DNA of 64,000 nucleotides from an uncultured Winogradskyella sp. (GTDB lineage: Bacteria > Bacteroidota > Bacteroidia > Flavobacteriales > Flavobacteriaceae). Below are positions 55,882 through 64,000 of this stretch, piece after piece. The position numbers were made by a program, and so were the translations under genes. Every line of letters starts with the position of its first letter. Position 1 is the stretch's first letter. The notes under the pieces are model-generated. The model had not been told where the DNA came from and did not search any database. It saw only the letters and a program-made list of their open reading frames with translations. The stretch is taken from the NCBI RefSeq assembly GCF_947496485.1, contig NZ_CANMCZ010000003.1:62001-126000 (forward strand), written 5' to 3'.

Positions 55882-56474
55882 CCTCGTCTTCTTTCTAACA
55901 GAACCATCATCATAAACCCAAGAATTATCCTTTCTTTATCATCTAAGTCAATGGGCTTTAGCTCGTTTAGCACAAACTTTCTGCCAAAGAATGAAGGTTC
56001 TTTTTTCATTCTTACAATATTTTGATTTTTTAAGTCCGTAATGATGTAAGAAGGGTTAAATAAATAACCTGTAAATCCCCCTAAAATTGGAATTTGACCC
56101 AAAACAGAATCTAATACTTTAACCCAAGCATTTTCTTCTCTAATATGATATTGTAGTTTTTGATGCTGATCTATGATCTCGTAATGAGCTTTCCATATAG
56201 AAGCCCATCCTTTTCTGGCAATTTTTCCGATTTCTTTTCCCTCAGAATCTTTAAAACTATATGCTGCAGAAAAATCTATCCATTTGTCTGCATTAATCTT
56301 GTACTCCAGATTTGTTTTATGTTGATTATCAAAAATGCTGATGTCTTCTTTTAGTTTAAACATCTTTTGTTTTACAAATGCAACTGTCTTTCCTGAAGCA
56401 TCAGTAGCTGTAAAATCGTTAGACAGAGTGGTAATATTAAAACTAAATTTTATTGGGAACTTAATATCTTTCAT
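55878..56474 (-). CDS. LURP-one-related / scramblase-like protein
   Basis: A 198-residue protein resembling the LURP-one-related (phospholipid-scramblase/Tubby-like) beta-barrel family: [39 protein letters not shown], then [27 protein letters not shown] and [36 protein letters not shown]. Cytosolic or membrane-associated through its C-terminal hydrophobic helix. Function unproved. Convergent 4-bp overlap with lptB. Confidence 0.8.
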   Translation of the reverse strand: MKDIKFPIKFSFNITTLSNDFTATDASGKTVAFVKQKMFKLKEDISIFDNQHKTNLEYKINADKWIDFSAAYSFKDSEGKEIGKIARKGWASIWKAHYEIIDQHQKLQYHIREENAWVKVLDSVLGQIPILGGFTGYLFNPSYIITDLKNQNIVRMKKEPSFFGRKFVLNELKPIDLDDKERIILGFMMMVLLERRRG

Positions 56475-56478
56475 ATAA

Positions 56479-57291
56479 TCAATGGGAATTATTGTCGCTA
56501 ATTTGTTCTTTTATTAATTTTTTTTGATAACGACCTTGAACGATATCTACAATGACCAATACTACAATAACAAAATAAAAAGTTGTTTTACTCATTGGTA
56601 CAATCTCGTTTCCAAAGATTTTAAGATGCGCTAAGTGACCTCCTTCAGTCACTAGCATTATACCAACTATAAATAAAATAAATAAACCTAATACTTCATA
56701 CATTCTATTTTTGGCTAAGAATACAGAAATCTTATCAGCCATTAACAACATCAATAAACCACTAGCCACAATGGCAACTGCCATAACTATAAATGCCGTG
56801 GTTGCGTTTTCTATTTCATTGGTTAAGCCTATAGCTGCTAAAATAGAATCAAAAGAGAAAACCAAATTCATAATCACAATACTTGTAATTACAGCATTAG
56901 CAGATTTATTACGCTTTGAATCCCCTTCAACATCATGATTCAGATCTGACGTAGATATCATATGCCATATTTCTTTTATCGCAGTATAAATAATAAAACC
57001 ACCACCAACTAACACAATGATGCTATGTCCATTAAAAGCAAACTTGAAGACATTTTCAATTTCACCTGTTAAGAACGAAAAAGGTTCCTGAAAATAGTCT
57101 ATAACGGATACCAAAACAAATAGAAGGACAATCCTAAGCACAATAGCAATTAGAATACCTATTTTTCTAACTCGTTTTTGTTGATCTAAAGGTGCTTTTT
57201 TTGATTCTAAGGAAATGTAAAGCAGATTGTCAAAACCTAGAACCGCTTGCAGTATAACAAGCATCAATAATGTAAAAAGAACTTGAGCCAT
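56479..57291 (-). CDS. TerC family membrane protein
   Basis: A 270-residue integral membrane protein of the TerC family with about seven helices. Conserved acidic motifs: LVILQAVLGFDNLLYISLESKKAP in the first helix and IVIMNLVFSFDSILAAIGL in the fourth, each with the FD or FDS acidic pair that may bind Mn2+. TerC proteins help metalation of exported enzymes and tellurite resistance. It lies 4 bp upstream of the LURP-like gene on the same strand. Confidence 0.9.
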   Translation of the reverse strand: MAQVLFTLLMLVILQAVLGFDNLLYISLESKKAPLDQQKRVRKIGILIAIVLRIVLLFVLVSVIDYFQEPFSFLTGEIENVFKFAFNGHSIIVLVGGGFIIYTAIKEIWHMISTSDLNHDVEGDSKRNKSANAVITSIVIMNLVFSFDSILAAIGLTNEIENATTAFIVMAVAIVASGLLMLLMADKISVFLAKNRMYEVLGLFILFIVGIMLVTEGGHLAHLKIFGNEIVPMSKTTFYFVIVVLVIVDIVQGRYQKKLIKEQISDNNSH

Positions 57292-57319
57292 AGTTTAGTA
57301 AGTTGTTAGTAATTGAATT

Positions 57320-58078
57320 TTAATGAATATTCTTTCTATCTAATAACGATAGAATAATGTATAATGCAACAACTAACGGAATTGCTGCAAAATGAAAGAT
57401 TATAAGCATCACCACACTTATTATTAAAAATATATAACGTGTTGCATTAGTCCTAAAACTCCAATCTTTAAATTTTAGTGCAAATAGCTTTATGCTAGAA
57501 TTTAATAAATAACAGCTTAGAAGGGTTAGGCCAATTAAAAACCATTTATTAATAATTATAGCGTTCATTATATCATTATTCTGATACTCCAAAATTAAGG
57601 GCAAGGACAGAATCACTAATGTATTTGCTGGTACCGGTAATCCCTTAAAGTAGGTTTGTTGATCTTCGTCTAAATTAAATTTTGCCAAGCGATATGCAGA
57701 TGCTAAAGGAATAAATAAGCCTATTAACGGTAATATAGATAACTTAAAACCTTGCCAATGGAAAATAGAATTCCAACTATCATTATATGCAGAATAATCT
57801 GGTGCATCTACAGTTAAGGAAATAAGCTTAAACATTATAATCCCAGGTACTACTCCACTTGTTACTAAATCAGCCAATGAATCTAACTGAATACCGAGTG
57901 GGCTCTGAACATTAAGTTTTCTTGCCAATAAACCATCAAAAAAATCGAAAAATATACCTAAAAAAACAAATACAGTAGCTACAACAAAATTGCCATAGAC
58001 CGCAAAAATAACTGCAATACAACCTGAAAATAAATTTAAAAGGGTTACAATATTAGGAATATGTCGTTTTAGACTCAT
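57320..58078 (-). CDS. pssA: CDP-diacylglycerol-serine O-phosphatidyltransferase
   Basis: A 252-residue membrane enzyme making phosphatidylserine from CDP-diacylglycerol and serine. The CDP-alcohol phosphotransferase motif D-G-x2-A-R-x8-G-x3-D-x3-D is clear: FDFFDGLLARKLNVQSPLGIQLDSLADL (about residues 40-67). About eight helices. I take the ATG at 58078 (MSLKRHIPNIVTLLNLFSGC); the frame is open upstream to 58252 but those residues are not part of the family. Confidence 0.95.
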   Translation of the reverse strand: MSLKRHIPNIVTLLNLFSGCIAVIFAVYGNFVVATVFVFLGIFFDFFDGLLARKLNVQSPLGIQLDSLADLVTSGVVPGIIMFKLISLTVDAPDYSAYNDSWNSIFHWQGFKLSILPLIGLFIPLASAYRLAKFNLDEDQQTYFKGLPVPANTLVILSLPLILEYQNNDIMNAIIINKWFLIGLTLLSCYLLNSSIKLFALKFKDWSFRTNATRYIFLIISVVMLIIFHFAAIPLVVALYIILSLLDRKNIH

Positions 58079-58221
58079 AAACTTAATTTTTGTAAAAATA
58101 GAAAAGTATTTGAGTCTATACTTATTATTTTTTGAAATTGCCATAAAAGAAAACAATAAGAACCCACTTTTACAGTTAAATAGATAGAAAAATATTGTGC
58201 ATCTTTGTAAAAATTTTGCTG

Positions 58222-59292
58222 TTGAAAAATTACTATGTAATTCTCTTAACACTTACTACGCTTATCGCCTCGGCTCAAACCACAAGAAAATATTCTAACG
58301 AATTTATGAATATTGGTGTTGATGCTGCTGCTTTGGGCATGAGTAACGCTGTTGTGTCACAAACTGCTGACGTAAATTCTGGATATTGGAATCCAGCAGG
58401 GTTAGTACACCTTGAAGATAATCAGCTCGCTTTAATGCACAGCAGCTATTTTGCCAATATTGCCAACTACAATTACATCGCTTATGGTATGCCTTTAGAT
58501 GAAAAAAGTGCTGTTGGGATTTCGCTTATTCGATTTGGTGTAGATGATATTTTAGATACAACACAATTAATAGATGACCAAGGTAATATCAATTACGATA
58601 GAATAAGTACCTTCTCTACAGCAGATTATGGCTTAACCTTTTCTTATGCGAGAAAATTACCTTTAGATGGTCTTAATTTTGGCGTCAACGCAAAAATCAT
58701 AAGGCGAATTATTGGTGATTTTGCGTCTTCTTGGGGTTTTGGGCTCGATGCAGGAATTCAGTTTGAAGGCAAAAACAATTGGAAATTTGGTTTAATGGCC
58801 AGAGACATTACAACGACATTTAATGCTTGGTCTATTGACGAAGAAAAATTTGAACAAATTAGTGGTGCCGTTGATGGTGAAAACCAAGAATTGCCAGAGA
58901 CCACAGAGATAACTATACCAAAACTACAATTAGGCATGTCTAAAAAGTGGATTTTTAATTATGATTATTCACTTTTAGCTGCCGCAAATCTAAATGTGAG
59001 ATTTGCCGAAAATAATGATATCATCTCAACATCTTTTGCGAGTATTAATCCGGCTTTAGGTTTTGAGTTTGGTTATACTGATTTGGTTTTTTTGAGAGCA
59101 GGAGCTGGTAATTTTCAGAATGAAATTCAGATTGATAATTCTGAACAAGTTTCTTTTCAACCCAATTTTGGCGTAGGTTTTAAATATAAAGGTATTCAGA
59201 TAGATTATGCATTTACCGATATTGGTGACCAAAGTGCTGCTTTATATTCGAATGTGTTTTCATTAAAAATAGACTTTAGTGTCTTTAGATAG
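58222..59292 (+). CDS. PorV2-like type IX secretion protein
   Basis: A 356-residue outer-membrane beta-barrel of the PorV/PorQ group, matching the putative T9SS protein PorV2. After the signal (KNYYVILLTLTTLIASA-Q) the sequence has NEFMNIGVDAAALGMSNAVVSQTADVNSGYWNPAGL, the FadL-like start of these barrels, then alternating strands to the final NVFSLKIDFSVFR. PorV shuttles T9SS cargo to the attachment complex. No ATG precedes the signal; TTG 58222 fits best, TTG 58195 being an alternative. Confidence 0.85.
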   Translation: MKNYYVILLTLTTLIASAQTTRKYSNEFMNIGVDAAALGMSNAVVSQTADVNSGYWNPAGLVHLEDNQLALMHSSYFANIANYNYIAYGMPLDEKSAVGISLIRFGVDDILDTTQLIDDQGNINYDRISTFSTADYGLTFSYARKLPLDGLNFGVNAKIIRRIIGDFASSWGFGLDAGIQFEGKNNWKFGLMARDITTTFNAWSIDEEKFEQISGAVDGENQELPETTEITIPKLQLGMSKKWIFNYDYSLLAAANLNVRFAENNDIISTSFASINPALGFEFGYTDLVFLRAGAGNFQNEIQIDNSEQVSFQPNFGVGFKYKGIQIDYAFTDIGDQSAALYSNVFSLKIDFSVFR

Positions 59293-59294
59293 CG

Positions 59295-60470
59295 ATGTTT
59301 ATGAAACTAAAATTAATCTCTTTTGTTTTCTTTCTTACTATTGCTACATCATCAGCTCAGCAATTTCAACTATCACCAAAATCAAAAGTATCAATACTAA
59401 CTGTTGGACCTGGAGAATCTTTAAATGATGCTTTCGGGCATAATGCGTTTAGAATACAAGACACAAGTTTAGGAATCGATGTAACTTATGGTTATGGTGG
59501 ATATGATTTCGAAGCTCCTAATTTCTATTTAAAATTTGCTCAAGGAAAGTTGAATTATTTGATTAGCAGATACAACTTTTCTGATTTTCAGTTTCATTAT
59601 AAAAGTTACAATAGAACAATAGCCGAACAAGTATTAAATCTTTCTATAGAGGAAAAACAAAGCTTGTTTGACTATTTAGAAAATAATTATAAGCCAGAAA
59701 ACAGAAAGTATTTGTACGATTTCTTTTATGATAATTGTGCAACTCGAATTAGAGATGTAGCAAAAGTTGCTAAAAAAAATGATGTAGAATTTACCTTACC
59801 AGAAAAATTCGAATCCAAAACGTTTAGAGAACTTATCCATGAGCATGTAGGGCTAAATACTTGGGGAAGTTTCGGAATTGATATAGCACTAGGTTCTGTC
59901 ATTGATAGAAAGGCTACTGCAACTGAACATATGTTTTTACCTAAATATATTTATACTTTTTTTGAAAATGCAAAAACTAATTCCTCAGAAAATTTAGTGA
60001 AAAGTTCATCTCTAATTTTTCAAGGAAAGAAAAGAGATTTTTCTTCAAGTTTTATATTCAGTCCACTTATGATAATGGGATTGTTAGCGGCATTAATGCT
60101 GTTTATAACCTTCAAAGATTACAAAAATAATACAAGAAGTACATGGTTAGACATTATATTATTTGGCGCAACTGGTCTTGTTGGTATATTGCTTATATTA
60201 CTATGGTTTGCAACTAATCATACCGCTACAGCATATAATTATAACCTGCTTTGGGCTTTTCCTTTAAACATAATAGTTATTAGTCAGCTAATCAGACCTC
60301 AAATAAAAAACTGGTTTAGAGGTTATTTAAAGTTTTTGATTATTATAATCTGCTTATTAACATTACACTGGATCATTGGCGTACAGATATACGCAATAGG
60401 ATTGATACCTTTTCTAATTGCTTTGCTCATGAGATACTTATACCTTTTAAGGTATTATAAAGCGGTATAA
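59295..60470 (+). CDS. DUF4105 domain-containing membrane protein
   Basis: A 391-residue protein with signal peptide (LISFVFFLTIATSSA-Q), a DUF4105 domain (SILTVGPGESLNDAFGHNAFRIQD; YDFFYDNCATRIRDV) resembling NlpC/P60-type cysteine hydrolases in its DNCA motif, and about four C-terminal membrane helices (260-385). The conserved His (GHNAF) and Cys (DNCAT) may be catalytic. Starts 2 bp after the PorV2-like gene, so it shares its transcript. Function unknown; ends 1 bp before the convergent sugar transferase. Confidence 0.85.
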   Translation: MFMKLKLISFVFFLTIATSSAQQFQLSPKSKVSILTVGPGESLNDAFGHNAFRIQDTSLGIDVTYGYGGYDFEAPNFYLKFAQGKLNYLISRYNFSDFQFHYKSYNRTIAEQVLNLSIEEKQSLFDYLENNYKPENRKYLYDFFYDNCATRIRDVAKVAKKNDVEFTLPEKFESKTFRELIHEHVGLNTWGSFGIDIALGSVIDRKATATEHMFLPKYIYTFFENAKTNSSENLVKSSSLIFQGKKRDFSSSFIFSPLMIMGLLAALMLFITFKDYKNNTRSTWLDIILFGATGLVGILLILLWFATNHTATAYNYNLLWAFPLNIIVISQLIRPQIKNWFRGYLKFLIIIICLLTLHWIIGVQIYAIGLIPFLIALLMRYLYLLRYYKAV

Positions 60471-60471
60471 T

Positions 60472-61866
60472 TTACTGACCTCTATAGTACAAAATAGTAC
60501 TAAAGGTCTTTATAAAAACATTAATATCTAAAAATATACTTCTGTGCTTAATATAGAATAAATCGTACTGAAGTTTTGTTAGACTATCATCAATTGAGGA
60601 TCCATATCTGGTCTTCACCTGAGCCCAACCTGTGAGTCCTGGTTTTATAATATGGCGTGTTTCATAAAAAGGGATGATTCGAGATAATTCATTCACAAAG
60701 AAAGGACGCTCTGGTCTAGGTCCTATAATACTCATATCGCCTTTTAAAACATTATAAAATTGTGGAATTTCATCTAGTCTGGAACGTCTTAAAAACTTAC
60801 CAAAAGCTGTAATTCTTTTATCATTTTTTTTTGCCCATTTTACTCCATCTTTCTCAGCATTAACAATCATGGTTCTGAGTTTTATAATTCTAAACGGCTT
60901 ACTGTTTTTTCCAACACGTTCTTGAGAATAAAATAAAGGACCTTTATTCCCAAATAAATTACCAAGTATTATAAAAGGCAGTAGTAATACCCCAAATACT
61001 AAACCAACAACTGAAATAACAATATCAGAAGCACGTTGAAAGAATATGTATAGTTTATTTTCATTACTTCTACTGAAAGGGAAATATTTATAAAAATCTT
61101 TACCTACAAATTGAATTGGTACTTTATGCAGTTGTTCTTCGTAAACTTGACTATAATCTCTTATTTTAAAACCTCGCTCTAACAAAAGCATCAAATTATG
61201 ATAAACCTCTACCATAATAGCTTCAGTATTAAAACTTGCTACTAATACTTCTGATATTTTCTCTTTTTCAATTGTATCTAAAAACTCATGAGCCCCAAAT
61301 TCTTTTAATCCCTTATACTTAACTGATTCAGAAGTTGAAGTTTCGCTGTTTATAAAGCCAACTATTTTATAATTTGGATCAGATGGACCGAGCGCATTCA
61401 ACAAACCATCAATATTAGAAACTTCTCCAACTAAAAGCACTCTTTTATAGAAACGCGGTGACTCAATGAGATTGATATAAATTACTCTCCATAAAAGAAT
61501 AGATATAATAATAGTCATATAGAAATAGACTATTTGAATTCGCTCAACAGGCAAATACGGAGACAGCACTGGTGTTAAAAGATAAAATAATACAACTGTA
61601 GAGGTGGTAATAACAATATTCCTAAAAGAAGTATCAAACTTACTTGCTTTTTGAAGATCGTAGAGCTCGAAAATAGTACCAAAAATTGTTATGTATATAG
61701 CCAAAAGAATCAGTGCAACAATATTATCTGTATTGACCTGAAGATATTCGAAATCAAAAAAAAGTCCTAAGCTGTAAACACCAAGAAAAACCATTAATAA
61801 GTCGACAATTCTAAGTAGAATCTTGCGTTCAGAAACTTCGAAATGGATACCTTTTTTTTTAGTCAT
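60472..61866 (-). CDS. Undecaprenyl-phosphate sugar transferase (polyprenyl glycosylphosphotransferase)
   Basis: A 464-residue membrane transferase that starts repeat-unit synthesis of a surface polysaccharide on undecaprenyl phosphate. N-terminal four-helix bundle and a Rossmann-like domain (about 130-250), then a membrane hairpin (275-305) and the bacterial sugar transferase domain: FYSQERVGKNSKPFRIIKLRTM, RRSRLDEIPQFYNVLKGDMSIIGPRPERPFFVNEL and GLTGWAQVKTRYG. WcaJ/WbaP-like; the exact sugar is not predictable. It is the first of a minus-strand polysaccharide cluster. Confidence 0.95.
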   Translation of the reverse strand: MTKKKGIHFEVSERKILLRIVDLLMVFLGVYSLGLFFDFEYLQVNTDNIVALILLAIYITIFGTIFELYDLQKASKFDTSFRNIVITTSTVVLFYLLTPVLSPYLPVERIQIVYFYMTIIISILLWRVIYINLIESPRFYKRVLLVGEVSNIDGLLNALGPSDPNYKIVGFINSETSTSESVKYKGLKEFGAHEFLDTIEKEKISEVLVASFNTEAIMVEVYHNLMLLLERGFKIRDYSQVYEEQLHKVPIQFVGKDFYKYFPFSRSNENKLYIFFQRASDIVISVVGLVFGVLLLPFIILGNLFGNKGPLFYSQERVGKNSKPFRIIKLRTMIVNAEKDGVKWAKKNDKRITAFGKFLRRSRLDEIPQFYNVLKGDMSIIGPRPERPFFVNELSRIIPFYETRHIIKPGLTGWAQVKTRYGSSIDDSLTKLQYDLFYIKHRSIFLDINVFIKTFSTILYYRGQ

Positions 61867-61902
61867 TGTGAGGGAAAGCTGTGCTGTAAATATAATTTAT
61901 TT

Positions 61903-62913
61903 TTAAGATAGTAGTTCAATCCAGTTTTGCTTAACTATGCTCCAATCAAAATTTTCAGCTTTATAGCGTGCATTTTTAATTAACTTTTTTCTAAGGCCTT
62001 CATCATTCTGTAATTTCATAATTGCCTTTGTCATCGCTTCTTCATTTTCCTTTGGTACTAGGAGACCTTCTTCTTCATCAATTATCAAATATGGGATACC
62101 ACCTACGTTTGTTGACACTATAGGCAATCCTAAGGCCATAGCCTCCATTACACTGACTGGCGTGTTATCGTAATTTGTTGTATTGATAAAAATATTATAT
62201 GATCTAGAAAGTTCTATCCACTCTGATTTTTTTAACTTACCTGTAAACCTAATATTTAAGTTTAATTGATTGGCTAAGCCTTGTACCTCAGAAAGTGAAC
62301 CATCTGAGTCAGGTCCTACCATACAAAGTTCAGAATTAGGATAGTATTCTATTAAACTTTGCATAACATTCACTGCTAATTTTGGGTTATAGATTTCTGA
62401 GAACGAACGCACCCATAATAATTTTGGTACGTCATAGTCTCGGTGCGAAAACGGATACTCATCTATGTTTAAAGCGTTTGGAATATATTTTACGTTTTTA
62501 TAACCAAACTCACTAAATTTTTCTTTGAGATATAAAGATGGAGATATACTTACATAGGCATTATTGAAAATCATATGTGACATTCTTCTGTTGCTCTTTA
62601 ATCTTCTTGGTAAGTTACCTCCGTTAAGTCTTGTTATATAATTGACTCCTAATAATCTGCACAACTGACTAACACTTAGAGCAAAATAAAAGTTCAAAGT
62701 ACTATAGGTATCAATGATAACATAATCTACCTTTTTTCTATACTTAACACATGCATACAGCATATCCATTAGTCTAACAATTTTATTGTTATAGCTAGAC
62801 GCATAGTACAATTTATAGCCTTCTTTCTCTAATAAAGTACCAATTATGCTTATTGCGGCCAGATTGCTTTTACTATTATTTAATTTGTTTCCTATATAAA
62901 GGAGGTTTTTCAT
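61903..62913 (-). CDS. Glycosyltransferase family 4 protein
   Basis: A 336-residue GT-B glycosyltransferase. The donor-binding C-terminal half is recognisable: KLLWVRSFSEIYNPKLAVNVMQSL, RFTGKLKKSEWIELSRSYNIFINTTNYDNTPVSVMEAMALGLPIVSTNVGGIPYLIIDEEEGLLV, with the E-x7-E type motif in PVSVMEAMALGLPI. Adds a sugar to the growing repeat unit. Its 5' end overlaps the preceding polymerase gene by 38 bp, which suggests translational coupling. Confidence 0.92.
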   Translation of the reverse strand: MKNLLYIGNKLNNSKSNLAAISIIGTLLEKEGYKLYYASSYNNKIVRLMDMLYACVKYRKKVDYVIIDTYSTLNFYFALSVSQLCRLLGVNYITRLNGGNLPRRLKSNRRMSHMIFNNAYVSISPSLYLKEKFSEFGYKNVKYIPNALNIDEYPFSHRDYDVPKLLWVRSFSEIYNPKLAVNVMQSLIEYYPNSELCMVGPDSDGSLSEVQGLANQLNLNIRFTGKLKKSEWIELSRSYNIFINTTNYDNTPVSVMEAMALGLPIVSTNVGGIPYLIIDEEEGLLVPKENEEAMTKAIMKLQNDEGLRKKLIKNARYKAENFDWSIVKQNWIELLS

Positions 62914-64000
62914 AATATACGTTTAAAAGTGCTAAAGCATAAATAAAAGCTGGTGCTGCTAATCGCATGGAGGAGTGATTTATAGTTGCAAACCAGAAGC
63001 AAAGGAATGCAAAAAAATAATAGTTCTTTCTGTTTTTTGACCTAATGTCAAGTGGCTTAAAAATTAATATTAAAAGGATAATTACTCCGAAAATCCCATG
63101 TTCTGCTAATACTCTGCTGACCTCACTATGTGATGTTACCCCTTGGCCTTCAATTTCAATACGCTGGTCCTTGGCTCTACTCGAACCAATACCTAAAAAC
63201 GGATTGGATATAAAACCATCAATCTCCTTTTCAAAAAGCTCACCTCTGCCTGTAGTTATATCCTGTTTTTCCCTTCCTAAATGATCCTTATTAGCATACC
63301 TTAAATCAATATAGCCTTCCGTTAGGCTAGAGCTAATAACCCATGTGCCAGCAAAAACCATACTAAAAATAAAGAACCATACGAGAAGACCACTCTTTTT
63401 TCTTGATGAAATTTTAGTATAATAGAAAAAGACAAATACCATAATTGTAGCAATAGCTGTTATAACACCACCTCTACTAAAAGTTACAACAGCTCGATAT
63501 GTAATAGCTGAAAAAATAATGAGATTTAATACTTTTAAACCCACACTTGAAGATTTAGCAAACAATCGAACTGCCATAACAAACATACCTAGACCTAATA
63601 TTGTTGCAACTTGGTTAGCTCCCCATCCACCTGAAGATGCTCTATTAGAGCCAGTTCCTGAAAGAACTTCTTTTACACTTGGATTATAGAAATATATGTA
63701 CACGGTATGGGCTATGATAGGTAGTAAAATAAAAAGCAACAGAGTAGTCATTTGCTTTTTAGATATTCTTTTTTCATAACAAAACAATGCACTTATACCA
63801 AGGCAAACAGGACCACTTAGCACGAAGGCAATGTTGGTTCTGAAATTTGCATCAAAACTCAAGGTTGTTGATGCAACAAATATTGAGGGTACAAGCAATA
63901 ATATATATAGAAAATAAGGATATGCATTACCAGATATACCTTTGTAAAACATACCCAAAGTCATAAACCCTATTACTAAATACTTACCTGCTTCATATGA
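62876..64000 (-). CDS. O-antigen ligase/polymerase family protein, 5' end beyond the window
   Basis: A membrane protein of the O-antigen ligase/Wzy (Wzy_C) family with about ten helices. The conserved periplasmic loop is visible: GRGELFEKEIDGFISNPFLGIGSSR followed by SHSEVSRVLAEHGIFGVIILLILIFK, with the H-S/N-x-x-x-L-A-E-x-G pattern. An ATG lies at 63964, but the frame stays open for the last 12 codons to the window edge (ending SYEAGKYLVIGF upstream of it), a hydrophobic stretch, so the true start is beyond 64000. Polymerises or ligates the surface polysaccharide. Confidence 0.88.
   Translation of the reverse strand, partial: SYEAGKYLVIGFMTLGMFYKGISGNAYPYFLYILLLVPSIFVASTTLSFDANFRTNIAFVLSGPVCLGISALFCYEKRISKKQMTTLLLFILLPIIAHTVYIYFYNPSVKEVLSGTGSNRASSGGWGANQVATILGLGMFVMAVRLFAKSSSVGLKVLNLIIFSAITYRAVVTFSRGGVITAIATIMVFVFFYYTKISSRKKSGLLVWFFIFSMVFAGTWVISSSLTEGYIDLRYANKDHLGREKQDITTGRGELFEKEIDGFISNPFLGIGSSRAKDQRIEIEGQGVTSHSEVSRVLAEHGIFGVIILLILIFKPLDIRSKNRKNYYFFAFLCFWFATINHSSMRLAAPAFIYALALLNVYYEKPPLYRKQIK

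Overview
The window is a stretch of AT-rich chromosome from a member of the Bacteroidota, almost certainly a (probably marine) Flavobacteriaceae bacterium. Supporting signs are Bacteroidota-type promoters (-7 element TAnnTTTG), A-rich leaders in place of strong Shine-Dalgarno sites, a type IX secretion (T9SS) type B sorting domain, a PorV2-like protein, GIN-domain (DUF2807) envelope proteins, a two-subunit methylmalonyl-CoA mutase, and many lineage-typical families (DUF4870, DUF5683, DUF6122, WbqC, PspC with PadR). I see no insertion sequence, prophage, integrase, CRISPR array or rRNA; most of it reads as ordinary core chromosome.

Layout. 0.1-1.6 kb: AIM24-type and hotdog-fold proteins. 1.7-6.8 kb: a PadR-controlled envelope module (DUF4870, PadR, PspC, NTF2-like, two GIN-domain proteins), closed by a bidirectional terminator shared with trxB. 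8-12.4 kb: small envelope proteins and a NarL-type two-component system whose TPR sensor kinase is split by a 5-bp repeat. 12.5 kb: tRNA-Pro(TGG). 12.7-14.3 kb: PQQ-type sugar dehydrogenase with a c-type cytochrome lipoprotein. 14.3-19.9 kb: udk, a DivIC/FtsB-like protein, and mutA and mutB with an unknown lipoprotein gene between them. 21-26.6 kb: parA, parB, DUF5683, dapB, lepB, WbqC, DUF6122. 26.6-33.1 kb, minus strand: a nuclease-family protein, two rhomboids, mutL, two small paralogous membrane proteins, ribH and a TPR membrane protein. 33.3-38.5 kb: recF, a DUF721 protein, CIA30, penicillin acylase. 38.5-40.7 kb, minus strand: a TPR lipoprotein and a cyclophilin-FKBP fusion. 41.2-49.5 kb: one giant SprB-repeat cell-surface protein with a T9SS type B C-terminal domain. 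50-58 kb: recQ, kdsD, tatC, lptB, TerC, pssA. 58.2-60.5 kb: PorV2-like and DUF4105 proteins. 60.5-64 kb, minus strand: the edge of a surface polysaccharide cluster (sugar transferase, glycosyltransferase, O-antigen polymerase cut by the window end).

A cell-envelope theme runs through the window: LPS synthesis and export (kdsD, lptB), surface polysaccharide, secretion (lepB, tatC, PorV2), a giant secreted adhesin candidate, and the PadR-PspC-GIN module. The observations most worth following are (1) the sensor kinase broken by one extra copy of a 5-bp tandem repeat, where removing one copy restores one continuous TPR-histidine kinase; (2) two consecutive strong hairpins inside the first 28 codons of ribH; (3) a 12-codon leader ORF whose stop overlaps the padR start; and (4) the SprB-like giant with no SprF/PorP partner gene beside it. 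I did not find a clear multi-gene system of a wholly new kind.
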